From Pedobacter cryoconitis (GTDB taxonomy: Bacteria > Bacteroidota > Bacteroidia > Sphingobacteriales > Sphingobacteriaceae): a stretch of 64,000 nucleotides of DNA. The position numbers were made by a program, and so were the translations under genes. This document shows positions 27,012-34,990 of the stretch, in pieces (positions within the stretch are counted from its first letter, which is position 1; every line of letters begins with the position of its first letter). The stretch covers positions 4,774,001 through 4,838,000 of the forward strand of contig NZ_CP014504.1 of assembly GCF_001590605.1 (NCBI RefSeq), given 5' to 3'. The notes under the pieces were generated by a model. The model saw only the letters and a list, made by a program, of their open reading frames with translations, searched no databases and was not told the DNA's origin.

Positions 27012-28316
27012 TTATCCAAACACACTTAAAGCACTCAAATCACTATCTTGACCTTCTGTCAATTTACGGAACGCATAACGGGCGGCATCAATCGTGTGAT
27101 TCCACTTATCGATTGGAATACCTGCCTTTTTATCGTTCCACTTATATTTTCGCAACTCTTTTTTTATGTTAACACTTCTTTCAGTTACAATGATCTTGTA
27201 ATCATTCATTGCAGTAAGGCCGGCCTTTACGCTACCTGGTCCTTTCTCGCATTCGATGATGTTTAGGCCTAGCTTATGCAAATCTTCAATCAATCTATCC
27301 TCTGCACTATCACCAACAATCAGGTCATCTTCAAAGCGTATCCGGCTTTTATTGATTTCATAAAGGTCATTCAGACCTAACTGTTTAGTATCGCAGTACT
27401 CTTCATCCAGATAGATGATCATTCGTTTACGATCAACAGCGACATTGATCAACGTATCAGGGTCTACTGAGAACCCGTAATCTTGACCATAACAATGAGG
27501 CAGAGCGTGATTGAATTCGCCTTCTTCCCAGTTAGGCAGAATAACACCTTCGGCAATATCGGACCATCTACCAATCACCTTTAAAGCATACTTGGTCATC
27601 TGGAAAGCAGCTTTGTTAAACACGCCGTTGATAGTGGCCTTAGCAATAGACTCTTCTTTTATCCTGGCAATTTCATTTAGAAACTGCTCACCCAGATTCT
27701 CTTCATTGTCATGGAAGGTTGTATGAATATGCAGCACATCAGGATGCGTACTTATCTGAACCATTACACCATCATAATCAACCAGCTTATGAGTGTTCTC
27801 AATGTACTTTTTGTACACAAAGTGCTCACCATCGCTCGGGTTCATGATCAGTATGCACCTATTCTGGATATCCTTCTGTCTGATTGATAACCGCAGCGTG
27901 TCGTAATCTTCCTCCTCCTGCCATTCCTCCATCTCGTCACCGACAAAGGTTGTGATACCCTGAATGGACTTTAGATTTGCGGTCTGGTTACCTGAAGATG
28001 TCTTAATACCGCGAAATAGGATCTTACTTCCAGAGAACTTGTTAAGGATCTCTGTTTTGGTAGATTTAAATTTGCTTTTAAAACCATCCAGCTCAATCTT
28101 CTGTTCAAACTCCGGGATTACAGATATACTTGCTGCGGTAAGCGTATACCGGCACATCAAGATGATATGCCTTATTTGAAATGTTAACCTTTCAATGAAC
28201 GTTGCGGCGTTAAAGGACTTTCCAGATCCCCTTCCACCAGTAATTAATATTATAAACTTCTTCTTATCGGTGTACAGTGGCCGGTAAGGCTTCTGTACCT
28301 TGATATTCCCCGCCAT
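27012..28316 (-). CDS. terL: Terminase large subunit
   Basis: 434 residues. Walker A GGRGSGKS at 27-34, Walker B FVGDEMEEW near 125, and nuclease acidic residues in DYGFSVDPD (about 255), IVGDSAEDR (about 330) and HTIDAARYAF (about 410). ATPase domain pumps DNA; the RNase H-fold domain cuts concatemers. Four bases downstream of small terminase. Confidence 0.93.
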   Translation of the reverse strand: MAGNIKVQKPYRPLYTDKKKFIILITGGRGSGKSFNAATFIERLTFQIRHIILMCRYTLTAASISVIPEFEQKIELDGFKSKFKSTKTEILNKFSGSKILFRGIKTSSGNQTANLKSIQGITTFVGDEMEEWQEEEDYDTLRLSIRQKDIQNRCILIMNPSDGEHFVYKKYIENTHKLVDYDGVMVQISTHPDVLHIHTTFHDNEENLGEQFLNEIARIKEESIAKATINGVFNKAAFQMTKYALKVIGRWSDIAEGVILPNWEEGEFNHALPHCYGQDYGFSVDPDTLINVAVDRKRMIIYLDEEYCDTKQLGLNDLYEINKSRIRFEDDLIVGDSAEDRLIEDLHKLGLNIIECEKGPGSVKAGLTAMNDYKIIVTERSVNIKKELRKYKWNDKKAGIPIDKWNHTIDAARYAFRKLTEGQDSDLSALSVFG

Positions 28317-28319
28317 ATG

Positions 28320-28901
28320 TTATTCATCCTCACTATTCTCTTCAAGCCATTTATCAGGGGAAATACTACCTTTTAATGTTAATTCTGATTTGTCGACAGC
28401 GTATAATCCAAGAAGCTTACGACGTTCCATTCCAAGCTTATTGATTAAGTCCTGGTAACGTGGATCACCAAACACCATTTGATCCTTTTCCGTCTGCTCA
28501 ATGGCTGTAGTCTGTATTTTTGTATCACCATCAGCAATAGAGCCGTCGGGGGCAACTGATTTGCTTCCTTTAGCAGCAATGCCGGATTGCTTCTTAGACT
28601 TTACCTTGTGATCAGTTTTTGACCTATCCCAAGCATACCAGCACTCCCTGATCTGAGTATTTATCGATTCAAGCTCCAACTGGATAGCCTGGTCAACATC
28701 AGCAATACGGGTTTTGCGCCATTCTTTCAATAGTATATCCACGTCTTTCTTTACAGTGGATAATGAGTATGTATCCTGGTCACCGCGTTTTATAACTTCT
28801 TCCCTTATCTCACGGAAGGAGAAGCCTCGTTTATAAAGCTCCCCAACAATAACCATTCTGGCCTCTCTAATCTGCTTAGCTGTTCTGTGCGGATCAAACA
28901 T
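28320..28901 (-). CDS. terS: Terminase small subunit
   Basis: 193 residues. Residues 15-65 form a helix-turn-helix (ELYKRGFSFREIREEVIKRG ending TVKKDVDILLKEW), which would bind the pac/cos site. It directly precedes terL. A flexible middle and a short conserved-looking tail (GSISPDKWLEENSEDE) may bind the large subunit. Confidence 0.8.
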   Translation of the reverse strand: MFDPHRTAKQIREARMVIVGELYKRGFSFREIREEVIKRGDQDTYSLSTVKKDVDILLKEWRKTRIADVDQAIQLELESINTQIRECWYAWDRSKTDHKVKSKKQSGIAAKGSKSVAPDGSIADGDTKIQTTAIEQTEKDQMVFGDPRYQDLINKLGMERRKLLGLYAVDKSELTLKGSISPDKWLEENSEDE

Positions 28902-29608
28902 TATAATTTCAGATTAGCACCAGGATAGCCCTTTAAAAGCTCTTCAATTTCTAGCTTAACTGAGTCATATACCTGCAAGTCATCAAATACAATCTTTAAT
29001 TCAATAGGAGGTGCACTGGGAGATAAATCAACTTGATCCTCTTCTGGAAGAGAAGATTCAAAGTCTTTTTGTTCGTCTTCCGCAGCAGTAGCAAAGTCCA
29101 TAGTGATCATACCAAAATCTTCGAGCTCTGTTATGTCCCAATCCTGGTTAAGCAGATCCCAGTTATCCTGGCCAAATCCTATATTGTCCTTAATGACAAT
29201 TGCTTTCAGCTTATCGATAGGAGTGTTGGCAGGGAGTACCTTACAAGGAATTGATTTTGAAGTCCGCAGGTCTGTTATAGCCTTAAACCAAGCATCATAG
29301 TTTAATCCTTTATCTTTCTGTTCTTGCTTCTTTGTGGCCATTAGTTCACAGAAAGAAACAATATCCATATTGATAACATTTATTGTTTGAGCCAATCGCA
29401 TATTACCGGCAATAGCTACAAAGGCATCAGCATAAGGAAAAACAATGCATTCACGCAAATCAAGCATTTCAGGATCATCTTGGATAGATTTAAACAGTGC
29501 ATCACAACGCTCATCACGAATAAACCGCGGATTTGCCGGCAGGCCGTTTATCTGGCCAGTATTAGGCCATATCTCAACTGTCGGAATTAATCGTTTCTCG
29601 TAATTCAT
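28901..29608 (-). CDS. ParB-like nuclease-domain protein
   Basis: 235 residues. N-terminal LPANPRFIRDERCDALFKSI and IAGNMRLAQ (about 65-75) match the ParB/Srx-like fold with its N-P-R and G-x-x-R boxes; the later DNIGFGQDNWDLL / ELEDFGM pattern is common in phage ParB-like proteins next to terminase. May bind or nick DNA, perhaps for packaging or host takeover. Not a partition system: no ParA. Confidence 0.7.
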   Translation of the reverse strand: MNYEKRLIPTVEIWPNTGQINGLPANPRFIRDERCDALFKSIQDDPEMLDLRECIVFPYADAFVAIAGNMRLAQTINVINMDIVSFCELMATKKQEQKDKGLNYDAWFKAITDLRTSKSIPCKVLPANTPIDKLKAIVIKDNIGFGQDNWDLLNQDWDITELEDFGMITMDFATAAEDEQKDFESSLPEEDQVDLSPSAPPIELKIVFDDLQVYDSVKLEIEELLKGYPGANLKL

Positions 29609-30048
29609 GCTACAGACATTTGATTGAGATATTGTTCAGTGATGCTAGTAACCGCAGCTTTGAAGGCTTTGATCTTCATGTAGGCTCTTGCCTGATCGAT
29701 GTAGTAAGATGAGTTGGGGCCGGAATCGCCAAGGCAGTTAGCCAGGGATCTGCGTAAGCCATTTCTAAGCTTGCAGTCAATGATCAGAGCATCCGGGTTG
29801 AATAACCGCAGGATTGATGCTATGAAATAAAGTTTATGTGTGTAATTTGAATTTGGCTGATAAGATAAGCACACGTATGCGTATAACTCCTTGATCAACA
29901 TGAAATCATTAATCAATGGAGTAACGTTCTTCTGAGCTTCAGCTATGAGCTCAGGATGCTGAGCAGCAATTATCTTTAAAACTCTTCCGTCAATTATCCC
30001 TTGCCTAACTTCAGCATACCTGCTGTTTGATGCTTTCCTAGCCTCCAT
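29605..30048 (-). CDS. Hypothetical protein at the head of the packaging operon
   Basis: 147 residues, helical (NDFMLIKELYAYVCLSYQPN), start 30048. First gene of the packaging operon, 45 bases downstream of the palindrome at 30093. Overlaps the ParB-like gene by 4. No family recognised. Confidence 0.6.
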   Translation of the reverse strand: MEARKASNSRYAEVRQGIIDGRVLKIIAAQHPELIAEAQKNVTPLINDFMLIKELYAYVCLSYQPNSNYTHKLYFIASILRLFNPDALIIDCKLRNGLRRSLANCLGDSGPNSSYYIDQARAYMKIKAFKAAVTSITEQYLNQMSVA

Positions 30049-30092
30049 ATCCCTCTCACTCTGTTTTCACAAAGCTATAAATATTACATCAT

Positions 30093-30108
30093 ATTACCAA
30101 AAGGTAAT
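30093..30108. promoter_or_regulatory. ATTACC-N4-GGTAAT palindrome before the packaging operon
   Basis: Perfect 6-bp arms around AAAA, 45-60 bases upstream of 30048. This placement suggests control of the whole leftward late operon. Confidence 0.6.
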
Positions 30109-30304
30109 TTTTTGAGATCGAAATTACAATTTGATTTTTTTTTCAAAAAAGAATTCAGTATCAACAACACCATATAAAGACACATTAAGTAGTATTTTCA
30201 GTAGATTTTAAGAAAAAAGGCAATTAATTGTAGTAGAATGCGACTACAGTCAATGTTTGGTGGATAATTTTATTTTATAGATGCCTTAAAAAGCCCTATA
30301 TTTG

Positions 30305-30468
30305 GGTATAATAAAAAAGGAACACCGCAAGTGTTCCCCAATATTTTAAAAGTTGAAATCGGTAAACTGTAGCGAGGCATTGCTACAGGTAACAAGAGAA
30401 ACATTACACTTGAATATGTAATGGTAATCCTTAAGCCTCAGGTCTGATCACCTGGGGTTTTTGCTTTT
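30305..30468 (+). ncRNA. Candidate structured small RNA
   Basis: Four successive stems: GGAACAC/GTGTTCC (30319-30337), CTGTAGC/GCTACAG (30367-30388), CATTACA/TGTAATG (30402-30423) and CCTCAGGT/ACCTGGGG (30436-30457) followed by TTTTTGCTTTT. A Bacteroidota-style -7 box TATATTTG is at 30297-30304. No ORF is present. The first stem could alternatively be a minus-strand terminator (followed by TTTTTT on that strand), in which case this is a pair of facing terminators. No known RNA family recognised. Confidence 0.4.
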
Positions 30469-30692
30469 AATACTAATGCTCTTCTTCGTAACAGAGATCT
30501 AAATGATGCTAATGTTACAATTGGAGTATTTGTATTTGCTAATACAAACATACGAACCTATCCCATAACTTGTAGATAATTATAAAACTTTTTTTATATT
30601 TTTTCAAAAATTATTTGAAAAATGAAAGGATTGTAGATTATTTGGACTCCACTCCTTATCTAGAATATCAATAAGTTTGTGCTCATTCAAAG

Positions 30693-31340
30693 TTAAAATA
30701 CATCATTTTTTATTTGAAAGTCTTTTATCTCATTAATAACGTCGTCGCTTAAGTCACCGAATCCATCAAGAATGTGTTTTACTGGAAATTTGAACCTTGA
30801 TCTATAGTAAATTTCTAGCTTTTTAATGAACATTGATTCCATCTCGTAAGAGAAATTACTTAATGCAACCCTTTCTCTAATCATCATGAAAGATCTTACG
30901 ATATACATAAATCTATTCGTCGATAAGCTATCTATAAATGAATTGTATGTCAATTCATTGTTTGCATAAACTTTAGTTTGATTTGCATATGATGCGATCG
31001 CATCATATGCAAAAATCTTTCCTGAACCTTTATCCAATTCAAAAGCATTATATTCCTTTTCTAATTGGTTTAGCAGTAAGAAAATAATATCACTATCACC
31101 TTTAATTCTCTGATCTCTATTACCCTCCTGCTGTGCCATTAAAGCCTCATAAATTAAATAAGCGGAAAACATACTTACGATTGGCCCAATTACACCGCCA
31201 AGTGTACTGCCAATATTAGCAGTTTTACTAGTGGACAAATCTAAGTGGGGTATAAAGGCCGGAAAAACAATCAGTATAAGAGAACAGAAAGAGATAACGG
31301 CCAGTATGCCCATTATCATGTAAACGGAATTTTTTTTCAT
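30693..31340 (-). CDS. Two-span membrane protein, possible phage exclusion factor
   Basis: 215 residues. Two N-terminal transmembrane segments (IMGILAVISFCSLILIVFPAF, about 9-29 in a 21-residue span, and GVIGPIVSMFSAYLIYEAL, about 49-67) followed by a helical cytosolic domain. The layout GSTLGGVIGP...QQEGNRDQ...FLLLNQLEKEYNAFEL recalls the putative AbiC-type phage abortive infection family, but resemblance is weak. It sits at the early/late border, where exclusion genes often lie. Confidence 0.6.
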   Translation of the reverse strand: MKKNSVYMIMGILAVISFCSLILIVFPAFIPHLDLSTSKTANIGSTLGGVIGPIVSMFSAYLIYEALMAQQEGNRDQRIKGDSDIIFLLLNQLEKEYNAFELDKGSGKIFAYDAIASYANQTKVYANNELTYNSFIDSLSTNRFMYIVRSFMMIRERVALSNFSYEMESMFIKKLEIYYRSRFKFPVKHILDGFGDLSDDVINEIKDFQIKNDVF

Positions 31341-31368
31341 TGAGCTATAATTTAAACTAATTTACCAT

Positions 31369-31602
31369 TTATTTAAGTATAGAAGTACCTTTTTGTCTAA
31401 TGGATCTATTCCAAGATATTACCTCGACATTAACATACTTACCCGAAGTACACATCCTGTGATCACTGCGGTTTTCAAACTCTACAAAGAACTTCTTACC
31501 ATCAAGCAGAAAAATGAGTTGCGGATAAGGTTGCTTATATTGTTCATCAATTATTACAGGTTGACATTCATTACCGTCATAAGATATGGTCCAGACTTTC
31601 AT
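31369..31602 (-). CDS. Small hypothetical protein
   Basis: 77 residues, beta-rich, MKVWTISYDGNECQPVIIDE. No known family; likely cytosolic. Divergent from the gene at 31665, sharing a 62-base promoter region. Confidence 0.5.
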   Translation of the reverse strand: MKVWTISYDGNECQPVIIDEQYKQPYPQLIFLLDGKKFFVEFENRSDHRMCTSGKYVNVEVISWNRSIRQKGTSILK

Positions 31603-31633
31603 ATTAATCTTTGTGCGTAAACATTTTAAATGT

Positions 31634-31646
31634 ATTATATTAGTTT
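31634..31646 (+). promoter_or_regulatory. Promoter-region 13-mer shared with 9946
   Basis: ATTATATTAGTTT, 18 bases before the ATG at 31665, is also present at 9946-9958, 13 bases before the start at 9972. Both precede rightward cargo genes and may be part of one promoter class. Confidence 0.35.
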
Positions 31647-31664
31647 AAATTAACCAACTCAACT

Positions 31665-32039
31665 ATGGATTTTGAAATATTAACGGTAAGACAGCCTAAA
31701 AACGGAAAAGAGATACTAACTCTAAAAGCTTTGCGAGATGCTGAAATTGGTAATTATTTTGTTATTGATTCTACATACCTAAGAGATGGTGCAATTTCAA
31801 ATAAATTTAGACATGCTTTTTGGTTCCCGGACCAACTCGTGAAGAAAGGCGAGCACGTGCTATTAATTACAGGTGAGGGCAACTATAAGTACGAACCAGC
31901 AAACGTCATTATAAAGCATGGACGACATTATTTTTATTGGGATGTTAAAAGCAATGTTTGGAACAATGACAAGGATTCAATAACCCTGTTACATATTGCG
32001 GAATTTACTACAAAGGTTATTGGTGAAATAAAATCCTAA
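31665..32039 (+). CDS. Hypothetical protein, rightward cargo gene
   Basis: 124 residues, MDFEILTVRQPKNGKEI. Beta-rich with many aromatic residues in the C-terminal half (GRHYFYWDVKSNVWNNDKD). Own promoter region and terminator; opposite to early genes. I recognise no function. Confidence 0.65.
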   Translation: MDFEILTVRQPKNGKEILTLKALRDAEIGNYFVIDSTYLRDGAISNKFRHAFWFPDQLVKKGEHVLLITGEGNYKYEPANVIIKHGRHYFYWDVKSNVWNNDKDSITLLHIAEFTTKVIGEIKS

Positions 32040-32042
32040 TCT

Positions 32043-32087
32043 AAGTAGTAATGGGCTTATTTGTTAAAGGGATAAGCCCACTACTTT
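32043..32087. terminator. Terminator between convergent genes
   Basis: Stem GGGCTTAT / ATAAGCCC (32053-32060, 32072-32079), extended by AGTAGT/ACTACT with a bulge. Serves 31665 rightward and possibly 32090 leftward. Confidence 0.75.
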
Positions 32088-32089
32088 AA

Positions 32090-32446
32090 TCACTTCCCGT
32101 TTAGTTGTTCAAGACATGATTTAAAACCTTTAATCCATATTTCTCTATCTTCCGGATTGCCAACTTCGCCTAAAGGGAATAGTCTAACCGCTTGCATGAA
32201 AATCGCGTTATCGCTAATCGTCTTAACTGGCATTGCCTCGGTTACATTTAGCGTAATATTATGCTGACCATCGTCGATAAACTCCCATGCATCCATTTTG
32301 ATTTTTTCATCTGGATGTAGTTTCTTCAAATCAACAAGGCAGTGAGCTGTTTTGTATAAATAGAACATGATACTTTCAATATTATCAGCTGTGATCATAT
32401 CGAAGAGCTCGGATACCGTAGTCGCTTTTAATTGTTCATTACTCAT
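32090..32446 (-). CDS. Hypothetical early protein
   Basis: 118 residues, acidic, alpha/beta. Overlaps the upstream gene by 8 bases. No motif recognised. Member of a run of small leftward genes that resembles the accessory early segment of many siphophages. Confidence 0.6.
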   Translation of the reverse strand: MSNEQLKATTVSELFDMITADNIESIMFYLYKTAHCLVDLKKLHPDEKIKMDAWEFIDDGQHNITLNVTEAMPVKTISDNAIFMQAVRLFPLGEVGNPEDREIWIKGFKSCLEQLNGK

Positions 32447-32753
32447 AAATCCCTCCTATTTCAGTTATAAATGGCTCATGCTGCAACTCTCCATCCACAT
32501 CCACATGTTGCGGCCTATACCCATCAGCGTACGAAATATGGCACCTGATTTTACTTACACCATACTCGAATACTGTTTTAAAGCTGAACCACTCACATAT
32601 CCTTTTGGCCTGTCCGTGGATATCTGTCTTTTTCATCTCCTTTGGGAAGAAGCCGACTTTTCTGAGCGTATAAAAATCAAAGAACTCTTCTAAGAAGTTT
32701 TTCAGTATCCTGTTGCGCTCTTTGGATTCAGATTCTAATTGTCCGTTTTCCAT
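32439..32753 (-). CDS. Hypothetical early protein
   Basis: 104 residues, helical N-terminus (RNRILKNFLEEFFDFYTLR), C-terminal strands. Seven bases downstream of the small Cys-rich gene at 32760. No family recognised. Confidence 0.55.
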   Translation of the reverse strand: MENGQLESESKERNRILKNFLEEFFDFYTLRKVGFFPKEMKKTDIHGQAKRICEWFSFKTVFEYGVSKIRCHISYADGYRPQHVDVDGELQHEPFITEIGGIYE

Positions 32754-32759
32754 TTAAAT

Positions 32760-32876
32760 CTATTTAAGCCCGCAGGCTGGTTTATTACAAATCGGACACC
32801 TGACCCATGTTCTCGCGTCGTATTCCCGACCGCAGCAGGTGATCCACGCCTCGTGGTTGAATATTAATATCATCAT
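32760..32876 (-). CDS. 38-residue Cys-rich zinc-ribbon-like protein
   Basis: Found by hand translation. The ATG at 32876 forms an ATGA overlap with the stop of the upstream gene (32873), strong evidence of real translation. It reads MMILIFNHEAWITCC, then a second cluster CPICNKPAC, giving five cysteines with CxxC spacing suited to zinc binding. Small zinc-ribbon proteins are frequent phage transcription or repair modifiers. Confidence 0.6.
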   Translation of the reverse strand: MMILIFNHEAWITCCGREYDARTWVRCPICNKPACGLK

Positions 32877-33058
32877 GAAGCATTCACTGAACTTATTCCG
32901 AGATCTGAAGTAGGAGCTGAGTTACAAGCAAACTCTATTTTCATGGTCATTGTATGGGATTTTAGCCTAATATATAGCCTTGAAACTCCTATTACCGAAA
33001 CTTTGCCAACGTTTCGCATGATTGCTGTATCGCCTTTTTTTAAATCTGATATTTTCAT
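32873..33058 (-). CDS. Small beta-rich hypothetical protein
   Basis: 61 residues. MKISDLKKGDTAIMRNVGKV opens like a small SH3- or FeoA-type barrel; the KGDTA...V box hints at an FeoA-like fold without metal partners. Coupled to the Cys-rich gene. Confidence 0.5.
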   Translation of the reverse strand: MKISDLKKGDTAIMRNVGKVSVIGVSRLYIRLKSHTMTMKIEFACNSAPTSDLGISSVNAS

Positions 33059-33092
33059 AACATTAACCAGGATTAGCCTGGCACGTTCAAAA

Positions 33093-33116
33093 CCCCGCCT
33101 TTGTTTCAGGGCGGGG
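33093..33116 (-). terminator. Terminator after 33124
   Basis: Stem CCCCGCC / GGCGGGG; on the minus strand followed by TTTT. Closely resembles the hairpin at 16756. Confidence 0.7.
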
Positions 33117-33123
33117 TGATTGG

Positions 33124-33294
33124 TTAATGCATGTCTATTACTCGATTATAAATGCCTTCTAATCGATCAGCCAACTTCTTTTTCCTTACTTTATTGACCT
33201 TTGATTTATCAGAATCGAGTTCTTTCATCCTAGCGTAGAGCAGTTGTTTCAAGTCCTCAAGCTCTTGTGCATTAACCTTTATAAAATATTCCAT
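33124..33294 (-). CDS. 56-residue basic helical protein
   Basis: Found by hand translation from the ATG at 33294: MEYFIKVNAQELEDLKQLLY, with a basic middle (KSKVNKVRKKK). Mostly helical. Stop 33124, then a terminator. The size, basic charge and isolated terminator suit a small nucleic-acid-binding or antirepressor-type protein; function unknown. Confidence 0.55.
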   Translation of the reverse strand: MEYFIKVNAQELEDLKQLLYARMKELDSDKSKVNKVRKKKLADRLEGIYNRVIDMH

Positions 33295-33307
33295 TGAATG
33301 TTTTTAA

Positions 33308-33325
33308 AGCCCGGCTAGCCGGGCT
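33308..33325 (-). terminator. Palindromic hairpin
   Basis: AGCCCGG / CCGGGCT around CTAG, followed on the minus strand by TTTAAAAA. Lies just after the stop of 33331. Confidence 0.6.
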
Positions 33326-33330
33326 GGTGA

Positions 33331-33579
33331 TTAAATACTTATGAAGTTGATTATCTCTTTTACCATCTTGTGACTGATTGCTCTGCCGTTGATATAAACC
33401 TCTTTCTCTTTGGTGATCTGTATGAAGAGGTGATCTTCTTCATCTCCATCTTGCTTTTCACTATCCATTTCTGATAAGTACAGCTCTTTAAAGTCTGGAA
33501 GCTCTCTGATAAAAGCTTTACAAGTAACCAGTTGTTGATCCGCCTGGTTAAATACTTCTGATTTAATTGTTGTTGTCAT
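33331..33579 (-). CDS. Small acidic hypothetical protein
   Basis: 82 residues from ATG at 33579 (MTTTIKSEVFNQADQ). The longer reading from 33675 would run through the operator cluster and is rejected. The middle is acidic (EMDSEKQDGDEEDHLF). Divergent from 33688. Confidence 0.6.
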   Translation of the reverse strand: MTTTIKSEVFNQADQQLVTCKAFIRELPDFKELYLSEMDSEKQDGDEEDHLFIQITKEKEVYINGRAISHKMVKEIINFISI

Positions 33580-33610
33580 ATCTAATCCGACTTGTTTGAT
33601 TCGGTATTCA

Positions 33611-33665
33611 AATGTACATGTTTTAATGTACATTACAAAATAATATGTACTTTTTTTTATGTACA
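33611..33665. promoter_or_regulatory. Cluster of four ATGTACAT-type sites at a divergent promoter
   Basis: ATGTACAT at 33611, 33625 and 33658, with ATGTACTT at 33644; start-to-start spacing 14, 19 and 14. Located between divergent genes 33579 (minus) and 33688 (plus). The palindromic 8-mer suits a small dimeric regulator, possibly the product of 33688. Confidence 0.55.
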
Positions 33666-33687
33666 TATTATTCACTATATTTGGAGC

Positions 33688-33894
33688 ATGACAGTTAAAG
33701 AGTTTCTAACCACATCACCGTTAATCAATATCAGTGCATTGGCAAAGCAGATGTATCCAACCAATAAGGACGCTGCATCATACCTGCTGCGGAAGCTTGG
33801 CGATAAGGGTAGACCTTTCACGCCTAAGGATGCAGAGTCAGCTCTAAGTGCTTTACAAGCCCTGAGCATGGACATTAGCAAGCTGGAGCTATAG
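33688..33894 (+). CDS. Small regulator-like protein
   Basis: 68 residues from ATG at 33688, with GGAG just upstream. Two segments, NISALAKQMYPTNKDAASYL and FTPKDAESALSALQALSMD, are consistent with a compact helix-turn-helix-like fold seen in small Bacteroidota phage proteins. It may bind the adjacent ATGTACAT cluster and autoregulate. DNA binding is inference. Confidence 0.6.
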   Translation: MTVKEFLTTSPLINISALAKQMYPTNKDAASYLLRKLGDKGRPFTPKDAESALSALQALSMDISKLEL

Positions 33895-33931
33895 CCCATA
33901 TAGCATCACTTAAATATTTGTATATTGGATC

Positions 33932-34489
33932 ATGAAGATCAAATATATACTCACAGTAGTTAAAAAAATATTTATTCGGATCCTTATAAAGGCTATCAAA
34001 TTGTTGATATATACCGTTTGCGGCCTTTCTTTCTTACACTTTCTTATAGGTGTATTGATGGAGCCTTCTCGTGACACCACATTATTGACTAACATTGGTT
34101 TTGCCATGTTTGTCGGGATATCCAGTATGTTGTTCACCTGGGCACGAAGTCTTGATGAGAAGAAATTCCCCAAACAAGTACATAGCCTTAACACAGTAGC
34201 TGTAATTTCTATTTTAGGAAGCATATTTTTTATATTTTCATCTCTTTTTAAGTATCTCGCTTTACATAATAACGATCCTAAACTTTGGATTCTTGAAAAA
34301 GGTAGCAAGCTTGAAGTCAACGTATTGACCGGTGCTAGTATAGTTTGTATAATAGGAGTTATGTGGGCTATCACATTCGTAGTAATAGGGGTGTTTAAGG
34401 ACTTTGGGGATCTATGGGAAAAGCTATACAACATCAGACCAAAAAATCCGGACCCAGAAAAGAATGATAGAAGAACAGAGATATCATAA
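33932..34489 (+). CDS. Multi-span membrane protein, possible cargo
   Basis: 185 residues with four likely transmembrane segments (about 20-42, 53-70, 87-110 and 130-152), a basic N-terminus and a charged C-terminal tail. Rightward, following 33688 by 37 bases and probably in one unit with it. Lysogeny-expressed membrane proteins of this type often mediate superinfection exclusion, but no family is recognised. Confidence 0.65.
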   Translation: MKIKYILTVVKKIFIRILIKAIKLLIYTVCGLSFLHFLIGVLMEPSRDTTLLTNIGFAMFVGISSMLFTWARSLDEKKFPKQVHSLNTVAVISILGSIFFIFSSLFKYLALHNNDPKLWILEKGSKLEVNVLTGASIVCIIGVMWAITFVVIGVFKDFGDLWEKLYNIRPKNPDPEKNDRRTEIS

Positions 34490-34975
34490 CCCATAAACAA
34501 GCATCGCTGCATCCCGGCCGTGGTTACTTGTTCTTGCGGACCACCCTGTGATCATTTTAAACTTCTTAGCGTCTACCTTGGTCTTAATCTGTGCAGGCGC
34601 AACAAGATCAAAGCTGATGCCTTCAGAGAGAAGAAACTCTTCCCATTGCTTACACTGGATCTTGATTGCACCGGCACCCTGCTGCTTAGCGTTTGAATTA
34701 GGCCCGTAACGTTTACGTTTTCGAGCATCTTCAACACGGACAAACATCTTAACGTTGTGCTGCCTCGCAGTTTCTGAAACCTTCTTTACAACATCAAATG
34801 CTTCATGCACTTTTAGGGTGCAGACCACAGTCAGTTGTTTACTCACCTTATCGTAAATCGCTAATCCAGTCTTTGTGCCAGGATCAATTCCGATAACATA
34901 CACCAGCTGCGGTAATGTGATTCGATGGTGAAGACCCTGAGTTTTCTCCCTATCAATAAAATTGTTCGCCTCCAT
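34484..34975 (-). CDS. RuvC-like Holliday-junction resolvase
   Basis: 163 residues. VIGIDPGTKTGLAIYD (about 27-42) is the first catalytic-Asp strand; FVRVEDARKRKRYG (about 78-91) carries the Glu; the C-terminal NHGRDAAMLVYG has the late His/Asp. RuvC/RNase H-fold resolvases debranch phage DNA before packaging. Converges with 33932, overlapping 6 bases at the 3' ends. Confidence 0.78.
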   Translation of the reverse strand: MEANNFIDREKTQGLHHRITLPQLVYVIGIDPGTKTGLAIYDKVSKQLTVVCTLKVHEAFDVVKKVSETARQHNVKMFVRVEDARKRKRYGPNSNAKQQGAGAIKIQCKQWEEFLLSEGISFDLVAPAQIKTKVDAKKFKMITGWSARTSNHGRDAAMLVYGL

Positions 34976-34990
34976 CGTTGTTCGTTTTGT

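Larger units (their letters stand above)
30049..30692. other. 644-base gap between early and late regions
   Basis: No convincing coding frame on either strand. It holds the palindrome at 30093, AT-rich promoter-like DNA, and the four-hairpin candidate RNA (30305-30468). From about 30490 to 30692 I see only AT-rich sequence. Late-operon promoter elements are expected here. Confidence 0.5.

Noticed and set aside
28901..29608. Plasmid-type partition system (ParB)
   Set aside because: No ParA and no parS-like array; the ParB-like protein is in the usual phage place beside terminase.
33592..33687. N-terminal extension of the 68-residue regulator
   Set aside because: It would translate through the ATGTACAT operator cluster; the ATG at 33688 has a proper leader (GGAG).
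33910..34512. 200-residue minus-strand frame opposite the membrane protein at 33932
   Set aside because: Exact antisense shadow; composition is that of a reverse-translated membrane protein, with no leader or coupling. The plus-strand reading has a clear start and transmembrane pattern.
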